A stretch of DNA of 64,000 nucleotides from Oegoconia quadripuncta (Eukaryota > Arthropoda > Insecta > Lepidoptera > Autostichidae): positions 13,828,865 through 13,892,864 of the forward strand of contig OX438750.1 of assembly GCA_949316235.1 (NCBI GenBank). Reading direction: 5' to 3'. Below, one piece after another: positions 1 through 11,881 of this stretch. Position numbers and translations under genes: made by a program. Position 1 is the stretch's first letter. Every line of letters starts with the position of its first letter. The notes below the pieces were generated by a model. That model searched no databases and was not told the DNA's origin. It saw only the letters and a list, made by a program, of their open reading frames with translations.

Positions 1-97
1 ATTTTGTTAATATAAATAATCCTAAAAAGTTTTACATTAAACTACTTTTAAAAATGATATGACATATTATTCTTGTCTTAACCGTGTATGTAAAATT

Positions 98-268
98 TTG
101 TATCCGCGCTGTTAACCGTTGAGGAGATCCCTCTTGGGGAGACAATCCTGGCTGCAGCTTCAGGTCATATAAAAAAATTATGTTTATCAATCAAAACTTC
201 GTATCCGTGCTATTACCCGTTAAGGAGTTCCCCTTGTGAGAAGACCTGGCTGCAACAACAGCTCATGT
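98..268. repeat. Imperfect duplicated unit of about 70 bp
   Basis: TGTATCCGCGCTGTTAACCG at 98 and CGTATCCGTGCTATTACCCG at 199 start two diverged copies, which end near CTGGCTGCAGCTTCAGGTCA and CTGGCTGCAACAACAGCTCA. Family unknown. Confidence 0.7.
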
Positions 269-390
269 CTACCATATAAATGTCTTCAGAACTGAACGAG
301 TACACAAAATTTCAGATCCTTAGGTAAACAGGAAATGGTTCTAATTTGATTACCAAATTTTTAACGGACATAGTTACCTACGTTGTGTGG

Positions 391-510
391 TATCCCCAAA
401 TGTGTTGGGGTTTCCGTGTCAGTACGCTTCCATGTTCGACCTCATCTTCACTTAACATCAGGTGTGATTGAGGCCAAGTACCAATCCGTTGTGTATATAT
501 TAAAAAAAAA
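391..510 (+). mobile_element. SINE C, 3' part
   Basis: Matches the end of the full copy at 60071-60405: CCCCAAATGTGTTGGGGTTT, CACTTAACATCAGGTGTGAT, then an A-rich tail. 5' truncated. Confidence 0.85.
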
Positions 511-840
511 CATATATACGAAGCAAGTTAAATAAAAGCTTGTATACTCGTAAAACTACTACACCGAACCAATCGGTGAAAACTACCGCTGCAGCACTCA
601 GATTGTAGGCGGTTCGGTACGTTTTTGATATTATTTCTGTAAACAAATTTATATATTATTATTAATTTGTTATTTGGAATACTAATACACACACCATCAC
701 ATGTTCAGTGAATCGGAACTAAAAAATTACGACATTATATAATGATTTTCCAATTCAATATCCATCCAGTTCATAAGTCAACCGGCATCCCGTGCTTTTT
801 TATCAAAGCATTATGATAGTCCACATATTATGTATCATCA

Positions 841-1145
841 TCAGCCGAAAGACGTCCACTGCTGGACAAAGACCTCCACAACGATCCGCCCGCATCCAGC
901 GGCTTCCCGGGATCTTTACCAAATCGTCGGTAACCTTTCCGCCCCAACGGCCGTCGATCCTACGAACAATGTGGCCCGCCCACTGCCACTTAAGTTTGGC
1001 AATTCTTCGGGCCTTCTCCTCATTTCTGATTCGATCCCGCAAGGAGACACCGAACATAGCTCTCTCCATTGCCGTTTGGGGGTGACTTTGAGCCTTCTTT
1101 ATGAAGCCCATAGTGAGCGACCACGTTTCAGTCCACATATGCAAG
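841..1145 (-). pseudogene. LINE ORF2 C-terminal remnant
   Basis: Minus strand reads TETWSLTMGF, AMERAMFGVSLRDRIRNEE, IAKLKWQWAGHIVRR and DGRWGGKV. After a frameshift it ends EVFVQQWTSFG plus stop (841-843). This is the standard tail of insect LINE reverse transcriptases. Internal segments are deleted (between DGRWGGKV and TDDLVK). Confidence 0.9.
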
Positions 1146-1485
1146 TCAATAAAAATGCTTAACTTGAAACGTACTGCACGTTTATAAGTATGTATAGGAT
1201 CTGTGCACACACGTATCTAACGCACGGTATCTACCTCAAAATACCCCATATATCACCACACACATATACACACAGTTAACGGTCCTAATCTACTTCCACT
1301 CTTCACTACTCTACTAAGTACACTTCTCTAATAATAAATAATTCATAATCAATTTCCAAGACACGTGTAATGGAAAAATCACCGGCCAAGTACGGGTCGG
1401 AAAAGCCTAGGGTTCTGTAGAATGTTTACAGCGCATATAAATGTCGACCACAAAAATAACTAATATTATGTATGACATAATGACA

Positions 1486-1604
1486 AGCAAGTGGAAGTCT
1501 GTGGTCTCTGCCTACACCTACGGGAAACAGGAATGACCTATACATACATAATGTCACGCCTGTTTCCCGTGGGAGTAGGCAGAGACCACAGACTTCCACT
1601 TGCT
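1486..1604. mobile_element. 119-bp hairpin MITE
   Basis: Arms 1486-1537 and 1553-1604 are inverted copies with few mismatches. They start AGCAAGTGGAAGTCTGTGGT and the loop is about 15 bp. A single arm recurs at 22093-22160. Confidence 0.9.
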
Positions 1605-1897
1605 ACGATCCTGACACACCTCTTTTGCTTCATTCACTCTCATACCTATTTATGTATAATAACAATAATATTCGTTGAAAGTGGCCATTAGGTGATATTT
1701 TCGGTTTTTTGATGACACCGTTGGAAAGTTAGAGTCGACCTCATTCTCATCAAATATTTACTTAAACAAAAGAAAACCTTTGGGTAGCTTCATATCATGT
1801 CAGACCTAACATTTGTATGTATCGAGACACTAAACTTTTTTTTCATAATTTTAAGCCCTCGAGCGCTGCCGCGGTCACCGGTGACCGCAATAACTTT

Positions 1898-2075
1898 ATC
1901 GCGGTTATGTTTAATTCGTTTATCCCGCGGGAATTACTCGCTTCATCGGGATTAAAAATATAATCCAGGGCATGTTCGACTTATATACCAACTTTCATTC
2001 AAATCTGTTCATCCGTTTCGCCGTGATTGAACAACAAATAAACATACAATCTTTGGCATTCATAATATTAATTAG
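1898..2075 (+). repeat. Repeat K copy
   Basis: TTTATCCCGCGGGAATTACT, ATCCGTTTCGCCGTGATTGA and an AATATTAATTAGAT end. Copies also at 28685, 44885 and 58960. A common dispersed element type in Lepidoptera; class not assignable from this window. Confidence 0.8.
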
Positions 2076-2082
2076 ATAATAA

Positions 2083-2560
2083 CATAAAATAACACACAGC
2101 GTCATTCAGTTCCACACTAAGCAACTAGAATGCGTTATGGATACCAGATGGCTGATATTACTACATAAATTCTTTAAATGAAAACATCCTAACTCACACA
2201 TGTCCGTATTCATCATACAATAATATAATAGTAATAATAATAATAGCTATAATAATAATAGTGGGTAATAGCTGAAAATCGGTATTTTGCTCTCTGAACA
2301 ATTATACACACTGAGCTATGACCCATTTGTACGGCTGTAGCACACACATACTCTAGTGTATCCTGATGTTACTTTTATGGATTGTTATAAAATATGTTTA
2401 TCCAATTGCTTTGGAACTCATGGTATGTGTGTGACTGGAGATACAAATAAACGATTTATCTATCTATCTATCTACAAATACACGCCCCTTGGGGGTTTCG
2501 AACTAACGACCATTTAATATAGCAGTCAGGATGTCTAACCACTACAGCAAACAGTCGTCA
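2083..2560 (-). mobile_element. SINE B interrupted by a 253-bp insertion
   Basis: 3' part at 2083-2221 (CCAGATGGC, AGCAACTAG) and 5' head at about 2475-2560 (TTTCGAACTAACGACC as box B, then ACCACTACAGCAAACAG). The middle, about 2222-2474, is foreign. It ends CAAATAAACGATTTATCTAT with a (TATC)n tail, and TACAA stands at both joins. That fits a 5'-truncated retroposon. Confidence 0.75.
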
Positions 2561-3594
2561 CGAGGTGATTCCATAGCGTTCCGTTTTCCCATTTTTGATA
2601 AGGAACACTAATAAAAACTCTTTCGTATTCTTGGATATTCCGCAGTACAATTAGCAGAATAATATTTTCTGAGAATTATTCACGTTTCATGATTTCGAAT
2701 CAAAATAAACTCTTATCAAACGAGCTTTTCATAAAAAGCAACGAGAAATTGAGTTCACAACAAAAACGAAATAATTATGTTATTGATTAGTAGAGGGGTT
2801 GTCAATGATTGGACGTCTCGGCCTTCTCGGGAGGAGGCAGGTTCGTTAACCGGTTCTTCAATTTGGAAATACTATTCTAGATTTTCGAGTATAGTGTGTG
2901 ATCCTAATTTGCTAAAATGCTGGCTTCTTGCAGAGGAAACCTTGCACATTCGCTTCCTATTTACTAATGAAAATATAATTATTGATTAGAAATAAGCGAT
3001 AACTCGAACGATAAAACTAGATAACTGCACGACTGTCAACTTGTTTCTTAGATTTGTAAGTAAAATTAACCACTTATCGAACATAAATTCAATAAAAAAA
3101 AGCAACCTTTGAGTTTCTTAGAAAGTAAGATATTATATTGTATAATAACGAAAAACATAAATGTTAGAAGAGAAAAAACTTCGAAACTCGAGCAGGATTT
3201 GAAACCAGTGTCCTCCCTTAGCCGTGACCACGCAACTGAGCTACCGAGGTTCTGCTACATGACGTCACAATACGCAATATTCTAACATTTCTCTAACCTT
3301 AACATTTTTGTATAAATATCAAATTGAAGACTACTCTGTTATCGCCCTTAGCTCTGCCCGATCGCGTAAATTCATGGACGATTTGGATCTCAAGTCAACA
3401 GAGCAATTTACTTTTACTGCTCAGGTATGTAAGGACAATTTCCTATATCGGTCACTTTTGTGACGTCACTCTACATAGATAAAAGATATCCCCCTTATTC
3501 GGGGTATTAGCCTACATATAGAGGTAAACACGACAAAATGTCGTTTGTTTTATGTGCAATGGGACACGACTTAATAACATCTAGAACCTCCAAC

Positions 3595-3875
3595 TCATTA
3601 CAGACAGACAAAGCATATTATAAAATTTAGATGATAATCATCCCTGGACATAATCAAATCGTTCGCATGCCAGGCTATTTCACAATTAATAATGAAATAT
3701 AAAAACCTTTATGTAAAATCAAAGACTGATTTTAAAAAAGCAACCCTTCGAGTTTCTTGCTTATTCTTCGCAGGGGAAAATTGCATTTTAAACAAGCAGT
3801 AACTTAAAAAATTTAAAATTCACTATTGTAAGTGTACTCTGTGTACCTACAAAATAAAGCATTTTTGACTTTGAG
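3595..3875 (+). repeat. LINE 3' untranslated region
   Basis: AATCGTTCGCATGCCAGGCT, CCCTTCGAGTTTCTTGCTTA and the end AAATAAAGCATTTTTGACTT. The same unit is inverted at 20225-20540; a fragment (GCAACCTTTGAGTTTCTTAG) lies at 3095-3130. The end signal is a typical LINE terminus. Confidence 0.75.
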
Positions 3876-5317
3876 TTGACAAAAAAAGCACCGCTTTTTG
3901 ACCTTCCCGCAGCTCTGTACTGGCTTTCGTTCTATGGATTCGCCCTGAGCTTTCTTATATAGTCAGAGGCCACGTTTCAATGCCTTGTCATCTCTGGTAA
4001 CTAGCACAATATATAGATTTTGGTATCAACCACTGAGACAGTGTTTAGCCGAGAAGACATTACGCGTCTCTCGAACGCTGATCCGCGTCTATTCTACGAT
4101 TGGCTTCTTTTTCGAAGTTAGACTATCTATCGAAAATTGAGTCCCGAACTAAGACGTTAGCGCGACAGGGGCATTCGGCATTATGTTTCGTTTTACCAAT
4201 GTTCATCTTGGTTTTGATATTCAATGACTCCCTAATAACAGGTAATCAAGTTAGAGGGCACGTCGCGTTCCCGTGTAGCACGCCTCACAATTCTATCAAT
4301 ATGGCTGCTTGGCAACAGACTTATAAGACTTAAATGGGCCTAGCAACAACAATCTTTGAATAGCCCAATTTAATAGACCACCCTTGTCGTACAATATTCA
4401 GCTACATTTTCGTTATTTAATTCGTGTAAAGCAATACGAAAACGTCTATTAAAATGTTGCTATTCAAAAATTGTTCATTGCTGTTGCAGGGCTTTGCAAT
4501 TTTTTATAAATTATTCGGATTAGAAATAACTTAATTTTCATGCAGCACTTTGCACTTTTTACACTTCTTGCTGTCTTAAATACTCTGTACCAATTTTATT
4601 GTACGTTTATAACAAAAATGCAGCTGAAAAGTACCAGGGCAACATGGAAGCGTGATAGTGTATACACACGTGAACACGGCAAGTAGATATATTTATATAC
4701 CACAACAGACATGAGTCAGAACACGATAGCACAGCTATGTACATGTTGTCATGTTTGCATATTGTCACAGATGATATATTATGTAATATTTTTCAACCCC
4801 AAAACCGTAGCTGACATTGACCATTGCGATCACACGCAATGAACAACCTAGATAATATTATTTATGAAACACTAGAATACCCGCGTGGAATCAGTTTATA
4901 CTCCCAGGGATTATTTCAAACTTCGTTAAATCAGGACATGGTTCATTATTCATATTAACCATTTAAAATTAAATTTAGCTAGTCTTATTCTTTTCTAATT
5001 AGTTGAACACAAAAACACCTGTCAATTTAATTTGTTTCGTTTAGAAATCACAACATCAAAAGCGTTTAATCATTTTATGGCTTTGTAAAAATCTTAAGTG
5101 ACAATATTTATAGAAAGTAATTATTGCATCCGTGCAAAGCCGGAGCGGGTCGCTAGTCTAATATAAGCAGCATGGCTAGCAAATCCCATGTCTCCATAAC
5201 GACACGACATAGGAACCTGTCATCACGTTCATGCTTTAGGCAAGTAAGTGTTATACGCTCGTCGTGCTGTCGACTGGACATCTCTTTTTTATTGTTAGTT
5301 TAGTAGGTCGTAGGTAA

Positions 5318-5539
5318 ATAATAATAAATAAATATTTCGGACACTTACACCAATCATACTAGATGGATGGATCATGGATACTAGATAACGGATAAACATA
5401 CATAAATATTTATATAAACATCCAAGACTCGGGAATAAATGTTCGTATTCATCATACAAACATTTACCCTTCGCGGGATTCGAACCCACAACCGTTGGTT
5501 TCGCTGATAGGGTGACTATCCACTACACCAATTGGTCGT
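5318..5539 (-). mobile_element. SINE A, near full length
   Basis: Reverse strand. Head GGTGTAGTGGATAG (box A) and GGTTGTGGGTTCGAATCCCG (box B), body AACATTTATTCCCGAGTC, and 3' end GTGTCCGAAATATTTATTTA. Defines the tail used to interpret the nested copy at 15820-16672. Confidence 0.9.
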
Positions 5540-6864
5540 CGTTTATAAGTACTCTCTTTTTAACACGCTTTTATGAGCTTCACTTGTACCTATGTTATCA
5601 AATCTTGAAAGTTAATTTAGATTTACTTCTAATTGTCGTATCGAAATGAAACTTTGTAGATATGTAATTCTGATGACAATACTATAATTTGGTATCATGG
5701 AGCTGATGGAGCCAGGAGGTGGATGGTGAAATTCTTCAGGGGCTACTAGTAAACCCCTCGAGTTTAGGCTCATATGATTCGTTTTGACGGGTCCAATATA
5801 TTAGGTCTTTGTACCTTAGGTACCTATGAAATTGAAGTTTTTTTCTTCGTTAGTCATATGTAGAAATTCCTGCGATTTTCAAAGCTATATCCAAATTTGT
5901 TTTTTATTTGGAAAAATATTATTTCAAGGTTTCACATGAAACTTTTTTTAATTTCTGGGCTAAATCACATAATAAAAAAAAACAGAGCTCTTTTCATGTG
6001 TTCCCATAATCATTTCTTAGATTCGCTGAAACTTTTATAAAGCGATTACTTTTAAAAATTAACGCTGCTTATACTTAACTTAATGTATCCGATAATACAC
6101 ACAAAGTTTAGCTAAATTTGGAATTGCCGTTCCCAATAAAAAATGTTTGTATGGAGAAAACAGTCTTAATGAAATTCTTCATACAAAACGCCAATTTCAT
6201 AGGTAAGGACCTAATATTACACTTGGCGTCGACGATCTAATGATGTAGCCAGGAGATGATGGTGGATATGTAGCGTGTTTTTTTTTTAGTTTTTTAAACT
6301 ACATATTATTTGTTATGTATAGCGTAACTGTGTGTATTAGTACGAATAAAGTTCATCTATGTACATGAACATTACAAACATCATAACGGGGAAAATTATT
6401 ACGACATTTCCAAAAGAAAATGTTTCATACTTGGTTTCTTAATAAAGAAAACGAATTCAATTGTTGACAAAGTTAATAGCGTTCTTTACAAGTCCGGAGA
6501 AAGAAAAAGAAGCCTATCAAATGCTGATGAAATTTCAACAAGAGAACACGTGGAGGTTTCAAGAGAAAGAAGCCTGTCCAAAAGTAATGAAATTCGTGCA
6601 AAAAGAACGTTATTGAGCAACAAATAAAACTTTCGCAATTATTATAAGGCAATTAGTAGGTACTGATCCATAACGTACGTATACGTAGTGTTAGGTCCAA
6701 AGTATTCCAAATAATAATTATATTCATAAAAAATATAACAAGTACTTTTCGCCAAAAGCTTCGGTATTTTTTTATATGTTCGCCATGTCAGTCTGTCTGT
6801 CCGCGGCTTAGCTCTTAGTACTAAAAAGCTGTATTTGGCATGGTTATATTTACATTATGAATAA

Positions 6865-7195
6865 ATGAAGGGAATAAGCTGGACAGAGAAGAGAACAAAT
6901 GAAGAGGTGAATTAACACCATTCATCATTAGATGGTAAAGGAGAAGAGATGCCTGTTAGCTACACTTGACAACCGAATAGGAAAGATGACCGGTCACTTG
7001 ATACGACACGATATTTTGTTGAAGAACATAATTGAGAGAAAGATCGAAGGAAAGAGAAGACCTAGGCGCAAATACTTTGACCAAGTGAAAGAAAAGGTGA
7101 ATATCGTGTCGTATCAAGGGCAGAAAGTAGAGACACGTGGTGGTACGTGGTACGTACTCCACCGACACGACATAGCTCTTAAATTAAAGAAGAAG
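6865..7195 (+). pseudogene. LINE ORF2 C-terminal fragment
   Basis: Contains KEKRCLLATLDNRIGKMTGH, then LIRHDILLKNIIE and KYFDQVKEKVNIVSYQGQKV, ending LHRHDIALKLKKK. Same family as 26728-27045. Diverged, with small deletions (KRRPRRKYF against the family's KRGRGRPRR). Confidence 0.85.
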
Positions 7196-8519
7196 ATATT
7201 TATATTAATCACACCGGCAAAATGGTAAAATAAAATCATGAAAATTATTTTTTTAGGGTGTCTCCAAGTAAAGTGGGGATGAATTTTCTTTTATTTTCGT
7301 ACCCAATCGTGTGGAGTGTCGTTGGATAGGTCACAGGTTATCTTAAACAGTTTTTCGATTTAGGGATACGTTTAAGAAATAGTTATAATAGCGTAGTGCT
7401 ATATTTCAGTAGTATATATAATGAAGTTAAAAAGAAAACTATAGGTAAGTGGGTTTTACATGTTAATGAGTAATAGTCGAAAAACTTATAAAATGTACTT
7501 TGCGTTGAAAATTATTTGTCAAACGAACAAAAAGCCTCTTTCAAAGTCCGCAAATTCTGATGGTAAGGTAAGGAGTCGTACACTGCGCGTGGCCCGACAC
7601 GCACTTAACCGGTTTTTATTATTATATTGTTCAATGAATCGCGACTAATAAATTAAAGCCCTTTGTATTAGTTTAGATGGATAGAGGAATGGATAGTTGG
7701 CGGTTGGATGTACGTGTTAGGTATACGTGTTATTTTTAATAAATTGACGTCGTTGTGTGTGTGTCCAGTCTTTGCCCGGATGTATATCAATAATGCATGG
7801 TCCGATTTGAATGAGTCTTTTTTTAAATATTTAACTAGGTGATAGAACCTTTACTGAAGCCATACCAAGCCATGTTCGATATAACTTCTTAACACAGCTT
7901 TACGTTTAGTTCCTATGGGGTTTTCTAGATTTTCAATCCGCTTGTCGGTCTGTAGCTGTAAGTTAGGTATATACCGTACGAATCGCAGTGTCACGCTCTA
8001 TGTCGCGCGACATTGTGAAGGGCGAAAATTTAAATATTTAATGCCGGGACAACATTAAAGGTGAACGACAGGACTGGGTCGTGTGTCCCGCCATTAATAA
8101 GCACATATATATAATATCATATATCATACATAAACGATCGAAACATCCGTCTGAAAAGGTTGGTTTGTGAAATCTATGACACAACGCTGGTATAGAACTA
8201 AAATCGACAGAGCACTAAAAGCAACAGGTGCTTACACCTGGACTACAGTCCAAACGAAACGATGGGTAGGTAAAAAGGTAGGTTTTTTGATCGTTTGCGA
8301 TGATAATAGACCGACTCTATAATTTTACAGGGTTATTTCCATGTATATACTATGTGCAATAAAGAATAACATATTGTATTGCATTTAAATCAGCAGAATA
8401 GACAACTACAGATAAAATATCATAAATTACATGGTTATAGAAACGAGCTTTATTACTGTTAATTATAATTAGAATGGGATCGCTCTTGACCTTAATCTGG
8501 ACTAATGTCGAGATAAGGT

Positions 8520-8690
8520 CTACGATGGAACGAGCTTTCCCAGAAGATGCCTATTTAACCTGACTTTAAAGAGCTGCGGGTTATATGCGATTGGAAACAC
8601 AGACGGAGGCAATGCGTTCCACTCCTTAGCCGTGCGTATGAGAAACGAAGACCTAAAACGCTTGGTCCTTATAAATGGCAGAATAATACC
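8520..8690 (-). pseudogene. Jockey-type LINE ORF2 tail
   Basis: Minus strand reads FIRTKRFRSSFLIRTAKEW, then NALPPSVFPIAYNPQLFKVR and LNRHLLGK. This is the classic final motif (WNxLPxxVFP...FKxxVNxHL) of Jockey-clade reverse transcriptases. It lies between two similar about 55-bp segments (8372-8427 and 8692-8742, TATTGTATTGCATTTAAAT). Confidence 0.88.
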
Positions 8691-8815
8691 TATATTGTAT
8701 TGCATTTAAATAACCAAAACAGACAACAGATAAAATATCATGATTAGGTCCTTTGGTTTGCCGATGATATACTAAAACTTTATACAGCGTTATTTCCATG
8801 TATATACAGTTCTTA

Positions 8816-9138
8816 GGCCCGTATTAATAAATCAATCTCAATAGAAGTCTTGAGGCTGTATCAACAGAGATGCGTCTTAAGCAGTTGACGCTATCTCAAG
8901 CTCCGTGCTAATTCTTGAGGTCTACTCATAGCTGAGATCACTTCTCAAGTATTCGCCTCAGCGGCGATTGAATGATAGTCTTGAGTTTCGTTTATTAATA
9001 CGCGCACCTGTCAAATGAGTACTGCTTGAGTATGCACGTGCTTTCCAGGTCTCAAGTTAGGTTTATTAATCAACACGTTTACTTGAGACCGGTCAGAAAA
9101 CTGTTCTCAATCTTGTGAATGGTTTATTAATACGGGCC
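8816..9138. mobile_element. PIF/Harbinger-like MITE, copy 1
   Basis: Starts GGCCCGTATTAATAAATCAA and ends with its inverted form TTATTAATACGGGCC. Flanked by TTA at 8813-8815 and 9139-9141. The inside is rich in CTCAAG/CTTGAG motifs. A 3-bp TWA duplication is the signature of PIF/Harbinger. Confidence 0.9.
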
Positions 9139-9141
9139 TTA

Positions 9142-9275
9142 GAGCCGTATTAATATATTTCATCTTGAGATTGAGATTGCGTCTCAGTCTTAATTCAATT
9201 TTTTTTGATATTGTTTTAAAATGCAACAGATTCCCAAGCCTGAACTTAAGGTCATCTTAATACGGGCTATAGATC
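9142..9275. mobile_element. Possible related MITE next to copy 1
   Basis: AGCCGTATTAATATATTTCA at the left and TCTTAATACGGGCT at the right form inverted ends like those of the 8816-9138 family. Short and diverged; no convincing target duplication. Confidence 0.45.
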
Positions 9276-9279
9276 TCAA

Positions 9280-10250
9280 TACAATTGATTGATTACGAAT
9301 ATTTTGGACGTGAAATTCGAAGTTTGTGTCGAATGCAGGAGAGCGTAAACGCTCTTCGCCTGAAAACCTAGAACCGACAGTTTAACGTTATTTCCGAAGG
9401 AGGTACTAGTATGTAAATGCCACGCTGGCCACATCCAAGAATTGACCTTCGTTAACCGAAAGCATTTGCTTTACTATCTAGCGAATGCGACTGCGCCATA
9501 AGTGCTTCAGAGCATAAGGTCTGCCCTTAATAAGGACTGACAACTCAAAAAACACTAAAAAATTTCAAGTCTCAATCGGTTTCCCATCATTTTCAGTACC
9601 TATATACTACGATCGTAACCCCGAATAACCTAACATTACAATAGAAGCTTTATCACCAATTGCGATGTATATGTCGCTGCCAAATCGCTGAATTAGCCAC
9701 TTTATTAAATACCTAGGCGGATCGTAATATATGGCCGACTCTACAGCAAGCTAACCAACCTGCTCTGAGCCCTTTACTATGAAAGCGACAATGTCAGTCA
9801 TACTTTACGATTCTAGACATTCAATAGAATGAGTGATTTCACCATCTCCCTACGACATATCCACACAACGATAACGCTCAAAATCCTTAGCTACTATTCA
9901 CGCGGACTGTTATCGCTGGACATTCCACAGACAGCCGCGAGGCGAAGGCGAGATGACGAAAGGCGAGACGTTACGTGACAGAGGTCGTGTCACGAACCCA
10001 TGACCCGATCGTATTGAGGAAACGATCGCCCGTCGCAGATGCAGTCTACACCCGACTTATCTCCGCCAATGATAAAGAAAACGCCTATTAATAATGGCTA
10101 TGTATCATAGGACATTATTGACAAGCAGGAGCGTCACCTTAAGATAACCTACACCTGACCGAAGGCAGGGCGTCGTAATGACAGTGACGTAAGGTTATAA
10201 TACTTATAAAACAAGAACTAGATTAGACAAAGGCACTCGCTTAGGCCGAT
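9280..10250. other. Non-repetitive, more GC-balanced stretch in Pten intron 2
   Basis: No element recognised. Base composition is more even than in the flanks and contains short inverted motifs such as CGTGACAGAGGTCGTGTCACG-like arms (CGTGACA/TGTCACG) near 9974-9995. It lies 1.4-2.6 kb downstream of exon 2. It could be unique intron sequence with a regulatory role, but nothing here proves that. Confidence 0.3.
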
Positions 10251-10547
10251 GACCGATTTTTTCTAGGAGAAAAATGGAACGGGCTAATTGCAATATTTAA
10301 ACGCTCACGTCCTACAAAAACTCGGTCACAATATCGGCGATGAAAGTATTGACGAAAAAATTGGCCCGATTATCGGTCCTACAAAAGTCTGTCGTGGGCG
10401 GGCAGCCTTATCCTCCCCGGACATCGGCTCAGCTTCCGCCGGCAGACTACTTAACACTTCGAATGTTTGGTGGGTCTGAAGAACCCTAATTTAAATAATT
10501 CATTTTCATTTTGAGAAAAGGCAACTTCAACTTTTTTACCCGACTGC

Positions 10548-10690
10548 CAAAGAACGAGGGTAATGTTTTTCGAGTGTATGTATGTAGATTTTTATGCTAC
10601 TTCCTGTAGCCTAACGGCATGACCGATTTTGAAGTGCAAGGTGTCGATAGATTTGTCCTAGATAAAATAGTGTATTATCTTATCAGTTTA
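10548..10690 (-). repeat. Repeat F copy
   Basis: GAGGGTAATGTTTTTCGAGT, then TTCCTGTAGCCTAACGGCAT and TTTTGAAGTGCAAGGTGTCG. Reverse of the copies at 31665 and 37855. Confidence 0.75.
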
Positions 10691-10987
10691 TCACACGATG
10701 AGAAAAAATAAATCATAGCTTAACCTGCCTCGTAGCGTGTCCTCATAATGTGTAAATCTCAATTACCGGACAAGCAATTGATATTAGAACTCCCTGGATA
10801 ATTGATCTCAGTTAATTCATCACATCACTATCTCCTTTTTTAACTGTCAAAACTTTATTGAGAAGAAAAATTCTGTAGCGCAAAGAACTTAGGCAGCTAA
10901 AATACTGACTTTACAGACCATTTTTAGGCAAAACTGCCTTTTACCGACCGAAATAAACAAAAAACTGACATTTACTGACTTTACTGA

Positions 10988-11430
10988 CCATTTTCGACCC
11001 CGGTAACATAACGTCACGACCTTTATCCCAAATGGGATGATCAAAGATATCCCAAACAATAGTATTTAAACTTATGAAATACACAGAACAGCACAGGGGG
11101 TGAGTCCATCGAAGTTGTAACGTGCAAATCTATAGATGTTTTTTTGGTGTAAAGTCCCTTAGTCGCCTTTTATGACACCCACGGGTAGAGAAGTATTGGT
11201 TCTATTCTTACGCAAATCACTACTTAGTTCTCAATGACGTAAAATCTTTTTCGGCACAAGTGAAGAAATAAATCGTTAAAATCTGTCGTGGAATTAATAT
11301 CTTAAGATAATATTTGCGCCCTGTATGATGCGCTAAATTTCATATAACGCCTATGTAATTAACTACATATTTAAGTTTGTCGCTTTAAAAAGTTAATGGT
11401 GATGTTATGGGTTCGTATACATAACCACGC
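10988..11430 (+). repeat. Repeat E copy
   Basis: AACGTCACGACCTTTATCCC, then AAAGTCCCTTAGTCGCCTTT and an extension through TTAAGATAATATTTGCGCC to TTAATGGTGATGTTATGGG. The whole unit recurs inverted at 21600-22070. Other copies are at 19825, 39960, 45605 and 56425. Confidence 0.8.
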
Positions 11431-11479
11431 CTACGTCACACCGTCAAACATTTGCAAAACAACCAACTTAGTAAGGTTC

Positions 11480-11640
11480 AGCTCCGAAGTGCTTCTGCAT
11501 CATCAGATCTTCATTAAATTTATATGAAACCATCTTAGCGGTATTATCCTTTCAAACAAAAGAATTATTTACATCTGTTCACAAATGACGGACATATGAA
11601 CAGGATCCTTTTTGGAAGGTCGGTTAAAACATAATCATCG
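11480..11640 (+). repeat. Repeat H copy
   Basis: AGTGCTTCTGCATCATCAGA, then TTTCAAACAAAAGAATTA and TTTTTGGAAGGTCGGTTAAA. Related to 27090 and 32556. It ends only about 40 bp from Pten exon 2. Confidence 0.65.
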
Positions 11641-11662
11641 AATTGCATATCATTCAACATTA

Positions 11663-11881
<219 letters not shown>

